A stretch of 64,000 nucleotides of DNA. Origin: Hemibagrus wyckioides. Taxonomy: Eukaryota > Chordata > Actinopteri > Siluriformes > Bagridae. Position numbers and translations under genes: made by a program. The stretch is taken from NCBI RefSeq assembly GCF_019097595.1, contig NC_080731.1, positions 16,712,071 through 16,776,070 on the forward strand. Reading direction: 5' to 3'. Positions 11,601 through 24,751 of the stretch are shown one piece after another. The notes under the pieces were generated by a model, which worked only from the letters and a program-made list of their open reading frames with translations, was not told the origin of the DNA and did not search any database. The number at the start of each line of letters is the position of its first letter. Positions within the stretch are counted from its first letter, which is position 1.

Positions 11601-14600
11601 ACATCTACTAAAAGCGCACACACACACACACACACACACACGCGCAAAGACCTCCAATGTGGAACCAATTGAGATATTTGCCATATCCGCACTGTAATGG
11701 GTCGCTAATGGGCCTTAGTTTCTCTGCAGCGCTAAACTTCACTCCATCCTGGCATCTTACTTTGGAAAAAATATGCAAGAAAAGAAGCGGTCCAGCAGCA
11801 TTTCCCACATTTCCTCTCTCTGTATTTGTACAGGAAAAGCACCACTGGAGGGTTAGGGCAAGCGTGTATCCAGGATGTGTGCTGAAAATGAGCTGACTTG
11901 TGTGTTTCTGTGTAAGATGTCTGAGCAAAACACACACAACACATGGTCTGTACTGACCTGGCAGTCAGGACAAGCACAAAGAACCGGACACAGACACATG
12001 GTGTGGAGTGACATTAAGGAGCCTGACGCAAACTTTTGTACCTATTGAGCTCTAAAAATGCTTACACACACACTCAGAAATGATCTCTCTCTCTCCTGCT
12101 CTCTCTCGCTCTTCTTCTTCTCTCTCCCTTTTTCTTTTTTTTCTTTTCTTCCACTCATCTCAGCAGTCCTGACTTGACAGTGCTTTTGAAGGCTTGGCAT
12201 GAACCCTCACCAGCGGCCCCCTGCACAAACAGAAACATCTGGCACCATAATGTGAAAAAAATTGCGTAACGCAGAGGCGGAGTTCCCTCCTCTCTACACC
12301 CCACACACACACACTCACTCTCACTCTTGACGATACCTCAGCGCACACTGGGGGGTAATGGGTGGGTGTGTGTGTGTGTGTGATTCATGAGCATGCTGAC
12401 ATCAGGCAGCTTTCTGGTCAGAGACTTGGATCCGAGGCTTAATGTGGCTTAAAAAAGACCGCTGTGGTTATTATTAGAACTGTTTTCAAACGACTTTCGG
12501 GAATTTCGAGATTATTAAGGCAACGATTCTGTGTGTTTGATGAAACCGCACCGGCTATGACAATACAACACGGTTCAATGTAGCTTTCATGAATGATGAT
12601 GATGATGTAGAGATGATTTCTGAATCAGGATTATTTAAAAGTATTCATGGTTTTTCTACATAGCAGTTGTCTTATTGCTTGGACAGTCCACAGTTGTTGC
12701 TTTGAATCTATCCAGCGGTTAACGTTTAGACTGATGCACCGATCCGAATCGTCTGTTTATTTATTAGCTAAATAGCTGAAGTGTATTTTAAAATTCTAGA
12801 CAGGGCTGGTTTCTATAACCAGCAGTTGAGCTTCACTTGAAGCCAAATGTAAAATTCCAGTCTTGTGTATGCTGCTGCTGAACACGAGATGTGACCAGAA
12901 ATCCAGATGTTACTGTAAATCTCAGCATTTTAAGAACAATAGTGTGTTTTTATATCGCAGCAGTATTCTGATGTTTACAGTACATTTCAACGACATTTTT
13001 ATCCATTTATAGATGCATTAAATGTTGAGAAATGTTTGCAGGACAAGTTTTATCTGATCACTTTGTTATAGCAGCTATAATCTTTTCTTAATCTTTCACC
13101 AGCTTCTCTTTTTATCCTACTTATTTTAACCACACAAAAAAACCCTCACAGCTTGTTGATAAAAAATTAAAATAAAATGAAGTGAAGACATTTCTGTAGC
13201 TGAAAACGGCTGTACCGCTGAATGTTACAAAGCGTTGACGCTAGAGACACCTTCCTTAAACTGTCAATAAATGTCTCTTTTCTGACTCATCAGCTGCAGA
13301 ATCGAGTCTGTACCAGTAATCTTGTAAAAGGACAAGAACCGACAACGAGCTCCGGTTTTATTTAACTTGCATGTTTTTTAAAAATGTCTTTATATGTTTA
13401 TGGTGAAGAACACTGACGACTCTTAATCTGATTAGAGAAACAATAAGCCGTTAACAGTTTTTTTTTTTTTTTTGGACCTCTGTGTCGTTTCCAGTCATGT
13501 GCCGGAAACCGGTGCCTCGTTCTCACCGATCCATCTGAACTCTGTCTGTTGTTTTTCATCCAACAGGAAACGGCTGTCGTTAAATGCATTTTGTGTGACT
13601 TTGATGAGAAAAAGTACAAATCCTTCCCGTCCTTGTCACTCGATCTTTGGACGTCTCTGCGTCACTCAGACAGTGAGGGAGAAAAGTGCCGTGATTGTCA
13701 GAGGAAGGGCGTTTTCTTTTCTTCCTTTGGCATCTGAAGCATCGACTCTCTGGAGAAAGATCAGCGCACGAGTCGCTTGAGTTCGTCTTTGAGGAGATTC
13801 TTCTTCAGCGCTGACGTGTTTGAAGTGAAGACAGATCGTAAACGAGGCGTTTTGCGGCAAGCGTTTTCGCTTGTTTTCACCTGCGCCTCATGACTGGACT
13901 TTTCAAAGCAGTTTTTTCTCACAGAAGCAGAACTAAAGTGTGACTAAAAATTAACACCAGTCCAAACAGAGCAGTAGCATTAATAACAGACGCTAAATAA
14001 AGCTTAACTAGCTTGTAAAACTCTCACTGCAGTGCCACTGCAGTTCTCTTAAGCTTCACAGAGACACACTTAGGCTAGTCTTTTGTCCATTTTACATTTC
14101 TGCCAAAGGCTGGACGTCATCTTTCGCTCTGTGTGGGTGGTGGGGAGTTTGGGGAGATGGTGTCATTAGCTTCTGGCATAACGTGCTTTTTGTAACCTAA
14201 ATCCTGAAGATCACTGTGTTAGTGAGACGGGATTTTCGAGCATGATAGGCTTTGTATACTTTGCTGTAAAAGTCTTGCAGTTCAGTTCGCATTACAGCTG
14301 CGGATTGCACTGTGATTTTTGTGCTGTTCTTGTTGTTAAAGGGAAAGAAGAGACTATTTTGTTGGCATCGTCTTTCACGAGGCCCGATGTTTTAAGTGAC
14401 CTCGAGCCATTTCCTCTTCCTCTTTGCTGACTGATTGGGTGTTAACACTTCATAACACAGGAGCTGAGCATGGTCCAGCTTCACATTCACGCACCAGATA
14501 ACAATATATCAGGTTTATCATATATTAATAATGAGGAGGAACACTTCAGATAGTAATCACACACTCAAAATCTCAGTTAATCTGTTTTATAGAATGCAAA

Positions 14601-17600
14601 ATGCTTACATTTACTGGACAGAGTCTCCAGGATCAGAGACAGGAAGCTGTTCAGGACAGAGGAGTCCTTGTGCCATTCATTTTCTGTAGTGCTTATCCTA
14701 CATAAGGTCATTGGGACCCTGGAGTCGATCCCAGGGGACTCAAAGTAGGGGACGCTCTGGACTGGGTGCCAACACATCACACACACACTCATTCACACTC
14801 TGTGGACAATTTAGAGATGCCAATCTTCCTACAATGCACATCTTTGGACTGGGAGAAGAAAGGGTACGCAGAGGAAACCCTCGAGGCACAGGGATAAGCT
14901 GCAAATGGCACAGGATGGAGGCAGGAATCGAACCCCAGACCCTGGAGGTGTGAAGCAAATGTGCTCTCAGGAACATGACAGCTCATTAACTTCAAGAGAG
15001 AGAGAGGCTGGTGGTGGAAATCACCACTTTTGAACTTTTCTGGCCTCTAACCAGTCACCACGTAATTAGCTGAATGGAGTTGAACTGTGTACCATTAAAG
15101 TGCCACATGATCTCCACAGAAATACATCTGTTCCTGGAAGACGTTTAGAGAACAGACCTAAACTAAGCAACATCATCGTCAAAGAGCTACACAGACAAAG
15201 TTCTGATTCAGTATCAGTCACAGTTAAAAAAAAAAAAAAAAAATGTCACCCTGTGGAGCTCCATTAAATCCACTGTCGCACAACAGGAGGTTAGTCAGAG
15301 AAGCAACCAAGCAGGCTGAGTGTAACTTTGAAGGAGCTGGAGAGATCCACTGTTCAACGGGAGACGTTGTTCACAGGACAGCTATATCCTTGACCCTGCT
15401 TTTTGAAAAAGTGGAGAGCAGGAAGCTGTTATTTAAAAAAAAAAAAAAAAAGTCTCTTGGTGAAACCAAAATGGAAGTTCTGGGGTTTGGCACCAAGTGT
15501 CCTTATTGTCAGAAAGACCATACTGCTCCTCGCCCACGGTGAAGCGTGGTGGTGGTGGCATCATGTCAGCGCCGACTGGGAAACTAGTCAGAATTGAGGG
15601 GCAGGGCAGTCCACAAGAAACCATGTTCCTGTCTGTAAGAGACGGTTTAGATTTAGCTTCCAACAGGACAATAACCCTAAACACACTGCTGGATCTCCAC
15701 ACACACACACGCAGGAATGATACAAACCTGAGAAGCTGAATGAATTGAAAGTCCAGAGCTCAATCCAAATCTGTGGAAACAAGCTGAAGAGACAGATTTC
15801 ACACACAAGCACAGCTTCACTATCATCTCTGGATACAACCCAGAGTTAGATTACAGGCATAAACAAGACTGTGATATGGCCAGGGATAGCATTATTGTGA
15901 TTGTTTTGCTACACTGTGTTTGGGATTTCTAAACAGAATCTGGTCAACACCAGATGTGCCTTTACTCAAGATCGGTCAGCATTTTACTGCAACATGAACT
16001 GAAAGATAACGTGATAAAAAGTGATGCACTGGTAGAATTTATGACGACCGGATTTGAGGTTTATTTAAAATCTCTTTCTTCTTTCTCTTACAGGCAGGCG
16101 TGGGCGCTGGTGTCTGTGGTCGGTGGAGGAAACAGCTCATGCTCAGAGGAGGTACGTGAACACGAGAACCATGACACTGGGGGAAAGGCGCTGGCTCGGC
16201 GAGAATTTGTCACTGTGGACGGCGTGCGGTTCTTCGTGTCCGCATACAGCGAGTGGTGGATCGGTACGTTATGAAATCGCAAAACCGCACAGACACAATC
16301 GCTGAACAGTCTGTTTTATACTGTTTTAGAGCAGAGTGTTTACCTGTGCCACTGATCATAGTGCTTCATCTTAAGTGCTTCCAGAAGGTGAAGAAACGGG
16401 AAGGTCCTAAATCATGTCAAACTAAATGGCTTGACCTCAAGGTCTAATACACACACACACACACACACACACACATTAAACACTTCTTTCTCCAAGGAGA
16501 GGTTTTATTAGTGCTGCTCTATCGTTTTTACTGTGAGCCTGCTGTTCTGTATATTAAATGAACAAAAAAAATCATGACTTGGGGGTGTGCTGTTAAAGGA
16601 AAATTATCAACAGGGATTTACTGATACTATGTCAAAGTTGTTTATTTTCCAATAACGGTGTGGCCTGAGGCGTTTCATTCCAAACACTTACGTTTTTAAC
16701 TCACAAAACAATGACGAATCTCCTTTTTTTGGTTTGTTGTTGCATTTAACTGCTGGGAGACACGTTAGTTCCTGAAGTTCCCAAAGTGGAAGGTTACAGT
16801 TGTTTACTATAGAAATGAATGAAAGAGTGAACACCTTAACCCTTCTATCTTATGTCAGAACTGCTGTTATAGAAAATTACTCTCACTTCTGTCCAATCAG
16901 AATTGAGAATTGATATATGTTTGTTTCCTGTTAAATTTTCTGTTTTCTTACTGTAAAACCTTCAGGGAGCACTCCAGTCATAGTGAGCATGAGGAGCTCG
17001 TTTTATTGTTGTTTAGGAGTCTGGATGCTCTCCTCTGAACAGGATAAACACAGCAGAATGTCGACCCAAGCAGCTTTCCTCTTTCTGAATCCTAGAGTTT
17101 AAACGGTGTTAAATATCCTGATGTATCTCATAAAAGAATACTGGCACAGTCTGTTACTGAGACACAAAGACAGCTCTGTGCTGAGCATCGGGCTTTTTCT
17201 CCGCTACACTGTGATCATCGTCCTGCAGCCATTAAAGCTGAATTATCTCTGAATGACGTCGTTCTCAGTGCTGCTCTTATGAACGAGAGGATGCAGCAGG
17301 CTGACCCGCTGACAGCTCTTTGGTCTGGAAATGTTGCTTACGGCATCAATTATGTCATCATATAGTCGTTATCCGGTCGCTTCAGGGCGGTCACACACAA
17401 CGTACAGACAGTGTGTCGTTTCTTTTGATTGTGGTCCTGTCGACGCAGAGGCTCCACTCACCCGGCGGCTGCTGATTAAGCAACGCTTGAATCTTGCAAG
17501 TTCTGGTGTTCGTTGAAAAACAGGAAATCGAAAGCAGTACTTCAGCATTTAGATCGACATATATGACGAAAGTTACGCACCTCTTGTAGATTTATTGAGG

Positions 17601-20600
17601 TCAAAGGTCACAAGATGGACGTTCCCCGGGTCTTTTTGTTTTTGTTAGACAGTCGTGTAATTTCCCCCTGCTAATCTCTGCTGTTTTATAGAGCGACCTC
17701 GTTAAACTGCAGTAAAGACTACTTTCCTGAGCTTGCACAAGTTTACAGATGCGTGTAGAAACATGCAGAAGAACCCAGAGGCAGGAGCTGAGGGTAGCGT
17801 ACATGTAGAGATAATAAAAATGTGTCCTGAGGAACATGACCTTTCAGTGGAAACTCCTCCTCAGTTGATATTCTTTTCCTTCAATTTTTTTCCTCCTTTA
17901 ATAATTGAGTTTTCACAACCTCTCACTAAATATATTAACACTATAAATCCTTTTTGTCCCCCAGGTTACGCCATATCAGGATTTCAGGTGGACGTGGTGG
18001 ACCAGGTGATCCTGAACGTTCAGGACGATGTGAGCAGCTGGAGGCCAGGAGATAGGATTGTGGTCGCTAGCACTGATTATTCCATGCACCAAGCTGAAGA
18101 GTTCACACTGCTGCCCTGCTCCCACTGCACCAAAACACAGCTCCGGATACAAGGTGATGGGGGGGTGTGTGTGTGTGTGTCTCTCTCGCTGTTTGTCTCT
18201 CTCTTTTTCTCTGTGTGTCTGTTTCTCTGAGTCTCGCTCTCTCACTCACTGTGTCTGTCTCTCACTCACTGTGTCTGTCTCTCTCTGTTTGTCTCTTTCT
18301 TTGTATCTCACTGTTTCTATGTGTCTGTCCCTCTGTCTGTCTCTCAGTCTCTGTGTGTGTGTGTCTTTCTCTCTGTCTCTCAGTCTCTTTCTCTCTGTGT
18401 CTCTCTGTAATTCTCTTTCTGTATGTGTGTGAGTGTGTGTGTGTGTCTTTCCTTATTTAGAGCCCCTGAACCACTAACTGCAAACCTGCCCCAATGCCAG
18501 TGTTTGTGTTGGTGGTGGAGGGTTTGGGGGGTTGTTCTTTGTGTTCAGTCCCTGGCTGAACACAAAGAATAATAGAATATATAAGGAAATATATGGTGGG
18601 GGTGTGTGTGTGTCAGTCTGTGAGCTTTACTGCGGGTCATGGGTGTCACCAGATCAGTTCAGTGGAAAGCACCCACTTTTCCTGGCAGATTTCCAGCTTT
18701 GTATTTTATCACCAAACCTCAACTGTGTTTGTTTGTGTTCTTTTCAGTGGATGCCTGAGGGATGTAGCGTGGGGCGACAGATTTCCATTTATGTCCCAAA
18801 TGAAATGAATAAATGCTGGAAATGAAGACAGGAGAGTTTCTCATGGCAGGACAGATAGGCACTATTGACTTAAACACCATCTTCCTCAGAGACAGGAAGA
18901 GGGTGAGGGGTCCATCAGTACACAGAAAGAGACCGCTCTCTCCAGGGATGCATGTTGGATGTTTTGGATGTTGATGTGTGTGTTACTGTGTGTACACACT
19001 CTTTATGCTTCCTGTGGTATGTTAGAATAACAACAGAAAGAACTAACGGTGAATTGTTGTGTTGATTGTGTGTTTGTGTTCCAGGGAAGCCTCAGTTCAC
19101 TCACATGGGCGAGATTGTAGACGGGGTGGACATGCGTGCTGAGGTGGCACTGCTCTCCAGGAATATCCTCATCCATGGAGAGATGGAGAACTCCTGCTAC
19201 GGCAACAACTGGTGTCAGTTCTACGCCCACGACACCTTCGGAGGACATGTCAAGGTTCGACGATAAGAACAAAACGCAAGCGACACGCCTAAATACAATA
19301 CACACCTACAATACATCTAAATATTCCAGTCTCATGCTTCCACACAGAGTGTGTGTGTGTCCTGGTATATTCTTCTTGTGATAACACTGAAGCCATGCCT
19401 CCTCCACTGAAAAGTCTACTAGGGAGCTGATTTAGTCCTTTTTAGTCCTAAGACTTTCAAAAACCATATTGAAGGTTGATATTTTCCTTAGTGGAACGAA
19501 CAAGCACTCTGATTAATACGTCATTAAATCTTCTAATAATAGCACAATAAAAATCTGTAATGCTCTGTTACTTAACATTGAATAACAGCTCTGGATTTCC
19601 CCGTGTGTGTCTGTGTAGATCCTGGGAAATTTCTCCTCGGTACACATGTCTCAGGTGGAGCTGAAGCACATGGGCCAGCAGGCGGAGAGGGACAGCCATC
19701 CAGTCCACTTCCACATGTGCGGTGATGTGGACGAGGGTCGTGCCTACCTGGACTCGCTCTCCATCCACCACTCGTTTTCGCGCTGCGTCTCCATCCATGC
19801 CACCAATGGCTTGCTGGTAAGAGACTATCTGTAACGAAGGAAACACTGTTAACCCAAGCACTTTAACACTGTCCACTGTAGCAGATGTCTCGGGTGACGT
19901 GTCCTGCCCCATGTGAGAGACCTTAACACAGACCTGCTGTTTTGTCTCAGGTAAGGGACACGGTGGGATACGACACACTGGGCCACTGTTTCTTCCTGGC
20001 GGACGGAATCGAGCAGAGGAACACGTTTTATCATAACCTGGGATTAGTGACGAGGCCGGGGACCATCCTGCCCACAGAGCGCAATGACACCATGTGCACC
20101 AAAATACGAGACCGAGTGCATGGAGGATACACGCCTTCACCAGCCACTGAGTGCAAGTACGCACTCCCACAATACACACATCTCTCTATCTCTCTCTTAC
20201 CCACACTATATCTCACTTAACTCTTTATCTTACTCTCTCTCTCATTTTATATCTTTCTCATTTTCTCTCTCCCCTTCTTTCTCTCTCTCTCTCTCTCTTA
20301 TTCATGCTCTCTCAATGTCTTTGCTTTGTCTATCTCAGTTACATCACTCTCTCTCTCTCTCTCTCTCTCTCTAACTCTTTGTCTTTAAAAAACGGGACTA
20401 AAGTTACACCAATATTCTTTTCAGCACAGTACATTAATAGTAGTTGTAATAATAATACATTTACTTATCATACTTAGCAGTCTGTAAAATATTACAGAGC
20501 AAATCCAAATGTATTTTTTATTAACTTAACACAAAGATTACATTCTGCCAATTGAACACTGAAAATGAGCGTGGAGTCGAACACTATCAGCACTTGTTGA

Positions 20601-23600
20601 TTTGGATAAACAAGCGCTGCCCATAAACATGTGCATGTACAGCCAGACACTTTCCAGGCCTGACAAAGGAATTAAGATAAGCACTGATGGCAGAGAATTT
20701 AACAACAGTGTGCTGAAAAGAAATGATAAGATGGTAGTTTTTAGGACCTGGCTGAATGGCTGTAGTTTAGAAACATTAAACTCAGCACATCTGGGTTTTG
20801 TGAGTGAATTTCATCCCAAAGCGTAGTAGAATAGTCATTAAAGCAGGCGTCTGTGTGATCCGTGTGTGTATGATGAGCCTCCTGTGACTGGAGATTTGCC
20901 GAGAGATTAAAACACAAACAGTTCATCAAGATGTACTGAATATGGAAGTACACACAGGTTGCACTCTTTTACAGCGGAAGGATTTATGCCCGTGTCGAGT
21001 TTGAGTTAAATTTCATTAAAAAATAAATGATTATTGTTGGTGTATTTTTAACAGTTCGTCCATGCCATCAAAATGTATTTAAACAGTCATTACTGCACTA
21101 CACAAGATTTTGTGTCAATGCTGTGTGTGTGTGTGTGTTTGTGTGTGCATGCTTGAATTCTAGGGCCGTGTCGACGTTTTGGATCGCCAACCCAAACAAC
21201 AATCTGATCAACAATGCAGCCGCTGGCTCCCAGGTGAATTACACTTGTCTAGGACCGACTTTCATAAATTCTAATTCAGATTTAGTTGCAGTTTGAAGTT
21301 TCCTCCCCTAGTACAGGGTTTTTTTTATTGCATCCTTTAAACCTACAGGCACATCTTTCACGGAAATTGACAGGCACATAGGCCACGCCTCCTTCACTGA
21401 AACTGACAGGCACATAGGCCACGCCTCCTTCACCGAAACCTACAGGCACATAGGCCACACCTCCTTCACTGAAACCTACAGGCACATAGGCCACGCCTCC
21501 TTCACTGAAGCCTACAGGCACATAGGCCACGCCTCCTTCACAGAAACCTACAGGCACATAGGCCACGCCTCCTTCACAGAAACCTACAGGCACATAGGCC
21601 ACGCCTCCTTCACAGAAACCTACAGGCACATAGGCCATGCCCCCTTTACTGAAACTGACAGGCACATAGGCCATGTCTTCTTCACTGAAACTGACAGGCA
21701 CATAGGCCACGCCTCCTTCACTGAAACTGACAGGCACATAGGCCACGCCTCCTTCACTGAAACTGACAGGCACATAGGCCATGTCTCCTTCACTGAAACT
21801 GACAGGCACATAGGCCATGTCTCCTTCACTGAAACTGACAGGCACATAGGCCATGTCTCCTTCACTGAAACTGACAGGCACATAGGCCATGTCTCCTTCA
21901 CTGAAATTTACAGGCACATAGGCCATGCCCCCTTTACTGAAACCGACAGGCACATAGGCCATGTCTCCTTCACTGAAACTGACAGGCACACAGGCCACGC
22001 CTCCTTCAATAAAACCTACAGGCACATAGGCCATGCCTCCTTCACTGGAACTGATGGGCAAATAGGCCACGCCTCCTTCACTGAAACTGATGGGCACAAA
22101 AACCAAAGCTCCTTTACCCAAACTGACACATCACCTTTAATGAAATGCAGAAGCCACGCCTGCTTCACTGGGCCTGAAAGGCCACACCTCCTTCATTGTA
22201 ATATAGTAGTGTATTATCCTGGGTTAAAAACTTACTCTGCTGCAATAAATTTAGAGTAATCATGATAATCTCACTGGGTTACAGTAAGGCTTAAAGTCCT
22301 GAGACTGTAATATTGCCTGGTATTCTTTGACATTATGAAGCTGCTCTCTACATTCCACTCGTTTATTAAAATTTTATTTGGCAGTAAAAATCATTTTGCA
22401 TTCCAGTGCCAGTTTCTCAGTGCTTTATGAGCAGAAGGTTGTGTAAACATGGGCATGTGGTATTGGTTTATCCCACAGTTATTAGAGTGTAGACTTTGTG
22501 CTGAGAAGAGAGGAGAGACAAAAATAAGACAGGGATAGAAACGGAAAGAGAGAAAACTCTTACACTTTGGTGGAGCCATATGATTATGATTAGAATACGC
22601 GATGAGGTGGCACGTCTGTGAGTTCCAGTTTCTCCTAACTCCATGTGTTTGGCTGTTGTACTTGGTGATGTCATCTTGATCTCTCTCAGAATATTTAGCG
22701 CAGTAATAGCTGATTTGGAGTTTTTTGGGGAAAACCTTTAAGTGAGAGCATGCTTTATTTTTCCATCTCTGTCTAGGATGCAGGAATTTGGTACATCTTT
22801 CACAATTCCTCGACAGGAGACTCTCATGGCCTCGTACCTGAGACCAAAGCTGAACTCACTCCTCTGGGGATTTTCTACAACAACCGGATTCATTCCAACT
22901 TTAAGGTAAAACTTCACTTGAGTACCAACTAAAGCAGCTCGGATTTCAGATCGTCTGTAACTGTGATGCTCTGTGATAAACATTATGACCCCAAACGTGA
23001 ATAACAGTATTTTTATTTGCGGTGGTGGAACAAACGAGCCATCTCTCTCTTGTTTGTTGGAGATGCGCCACTGCTAATAATGGAACAGGATGGCAGTTTC
23101 CCAAATGTACACACACTCATACACACACACACTTTATAATAGTCCTCTGTTTTCAGTGTGCATTAACAGGTCAAGAAATGGAAACCGTGTAACTAAATCG
23201 TCTTTGTCTATAGATAGTAAACCGAGTAAACACAGCTCAGAGTGGACCTGGGTGTATTAATTGCGTATTAATTGAAACAAGACGGAGTTTAATCATATTT
23301 CAGATTAAATCCTGATGTGGCCTGTAATGTGAATATCTGAAAGCAAGCTGTAAATGTTAGATATTCACTCTGTTTTTCTTCTCTGTTCCCCATGTGACCG
23401 TGATGTATATGCTGTTCTGTGTCTCAACTAGGTGTGTCACATTTAGTCATGGTATATGATCGGACCATTACACCCATTACAATACATTTCCATCTATTAC
23501 CATTTATATTTCCCTCCCCTGATCAAATTTCCTATTTCAGAGCTTATTGTCTCTCTTTTGTCCAGCTGCAACTCCTTTCTGGACTCAAATAACCCCACAC

Positions 23601-24325
23601 CTCAGTTTCTCAAGGCAGGAGTTACAAAATGCTTTGGCTGCTACTGTTGTAAACATGTTACAATGCTACAACTACACTTTGTCAAATAAGCTTTCGGACT
23701 GTGTGAAATTATTATTGTTGTCTTTCCTCCAGGCGGGTCTTTTTATCGACAAGGGAGTGAAGACGAGCAACGCCAGCGCTGCAGATCCCCGCGAGTATCT
23801 TTGCCTCGACAACAATGCCAGGTCTGACTCAACCTATTTTATTAGTAATAGTGAAAACTGTTGCAAATTCTTAAAAAATTGAGTTTGGGTAAACCTGTAA
23901 AGTCTCACCAAATTTGCATTCCAGCAAAACCCTTTGTATGAGCTCTTGAGAAACCAGCCAATGGAAAGTAGCCATATATATTTCTACTTCTAGTATACAT
24001 ATTTAACTAAAAAAAATTCCTCACACGCTGAACGAGATGTTGGAAAGGTATGTGCCTGTAGTGAAATGCACACAATTCTAAACACTTCATTGGAATCGTG
24101 AGGGGGAAAAAACTCACAGCAGACTCTAATCACTGGTGCAGGGCAGGGCAGAGAGGAAGGAAAATAAATTTCACAGAAGCGTGAGTGAGAAGTGATGCTG
24201 TTCGAAGAAACTTGAGAGCTTTCGACAGTTTTCACTGTGAACCACACATCAGTGCAGAGCTTCCTCCGTAAGAAGTGTGTGCAAGTAAACAGAGAAACCT
24301 CAATGTCTCCTGGTACACTGGCTTC

Positions 24326-24368
<43 letters not shown>

Positions 24369-24712
24369 GTCACAGGTAACTGAGTTGGTGAAACTGGTTT
24401 ACAGACTGACCAACTTGTATATTTTGTGCATGTGTGTGACCCAGGTTTCGTCCCCATGAGAATTCGGACCCGACCAAGCTGCGTGTGGCTGCTGTCATCG
24501 ACACGCTGGTCTCCTTTAAGAACAACGACCTCGGCGCCTGGATCCGTGGCGGTGACATCATCATAAGGAACTCTGGGTTAGTGACATCATCATCATCAAA
24601 AAAAAGAAAGATGGTGTAATCAGTGTATCATGACGAAACTATAACAGAGCACTGTGCTTATTTGTATTTTTCCAGATTTGCAGACAATGGTGTCGGACTG
24701 TCATTTGCAAGG

Positions 24713-24751
<39 letters not shown>

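Larger units (their letters stand above)
10814..16093 (+). other. cemip2: cemip2 intron 4 (longest intron, 5.3 kb)
   Basis: It holds an (AC)n run (11616-11645), poly-T and poly-A runs, a SINE-like repeat (14677-14975) and a Tc1-like relic (about 15500-15840). Short open frames between 11477 and 14430 have no splice context or domains, and I regard them as chance. Confidence 0.7.

Noticed and set aside
18058..18460. Cys/Val/Ser/Leu-rich plus-strand frames
   Set aside because: Low-complexity GT/CT tract in a cemip2 intron.
19568..20179. 203-codon minus-strand frame
   Set aside because: Antisense shadow of cemip2 exons 7 and 8.
21340..22110. CRISPR-like appearance of 36-bp repeats
   Set aside because: The units are contiguous, with no unique spacers, and lie in a vertebrate intron; this is a minisatellite.
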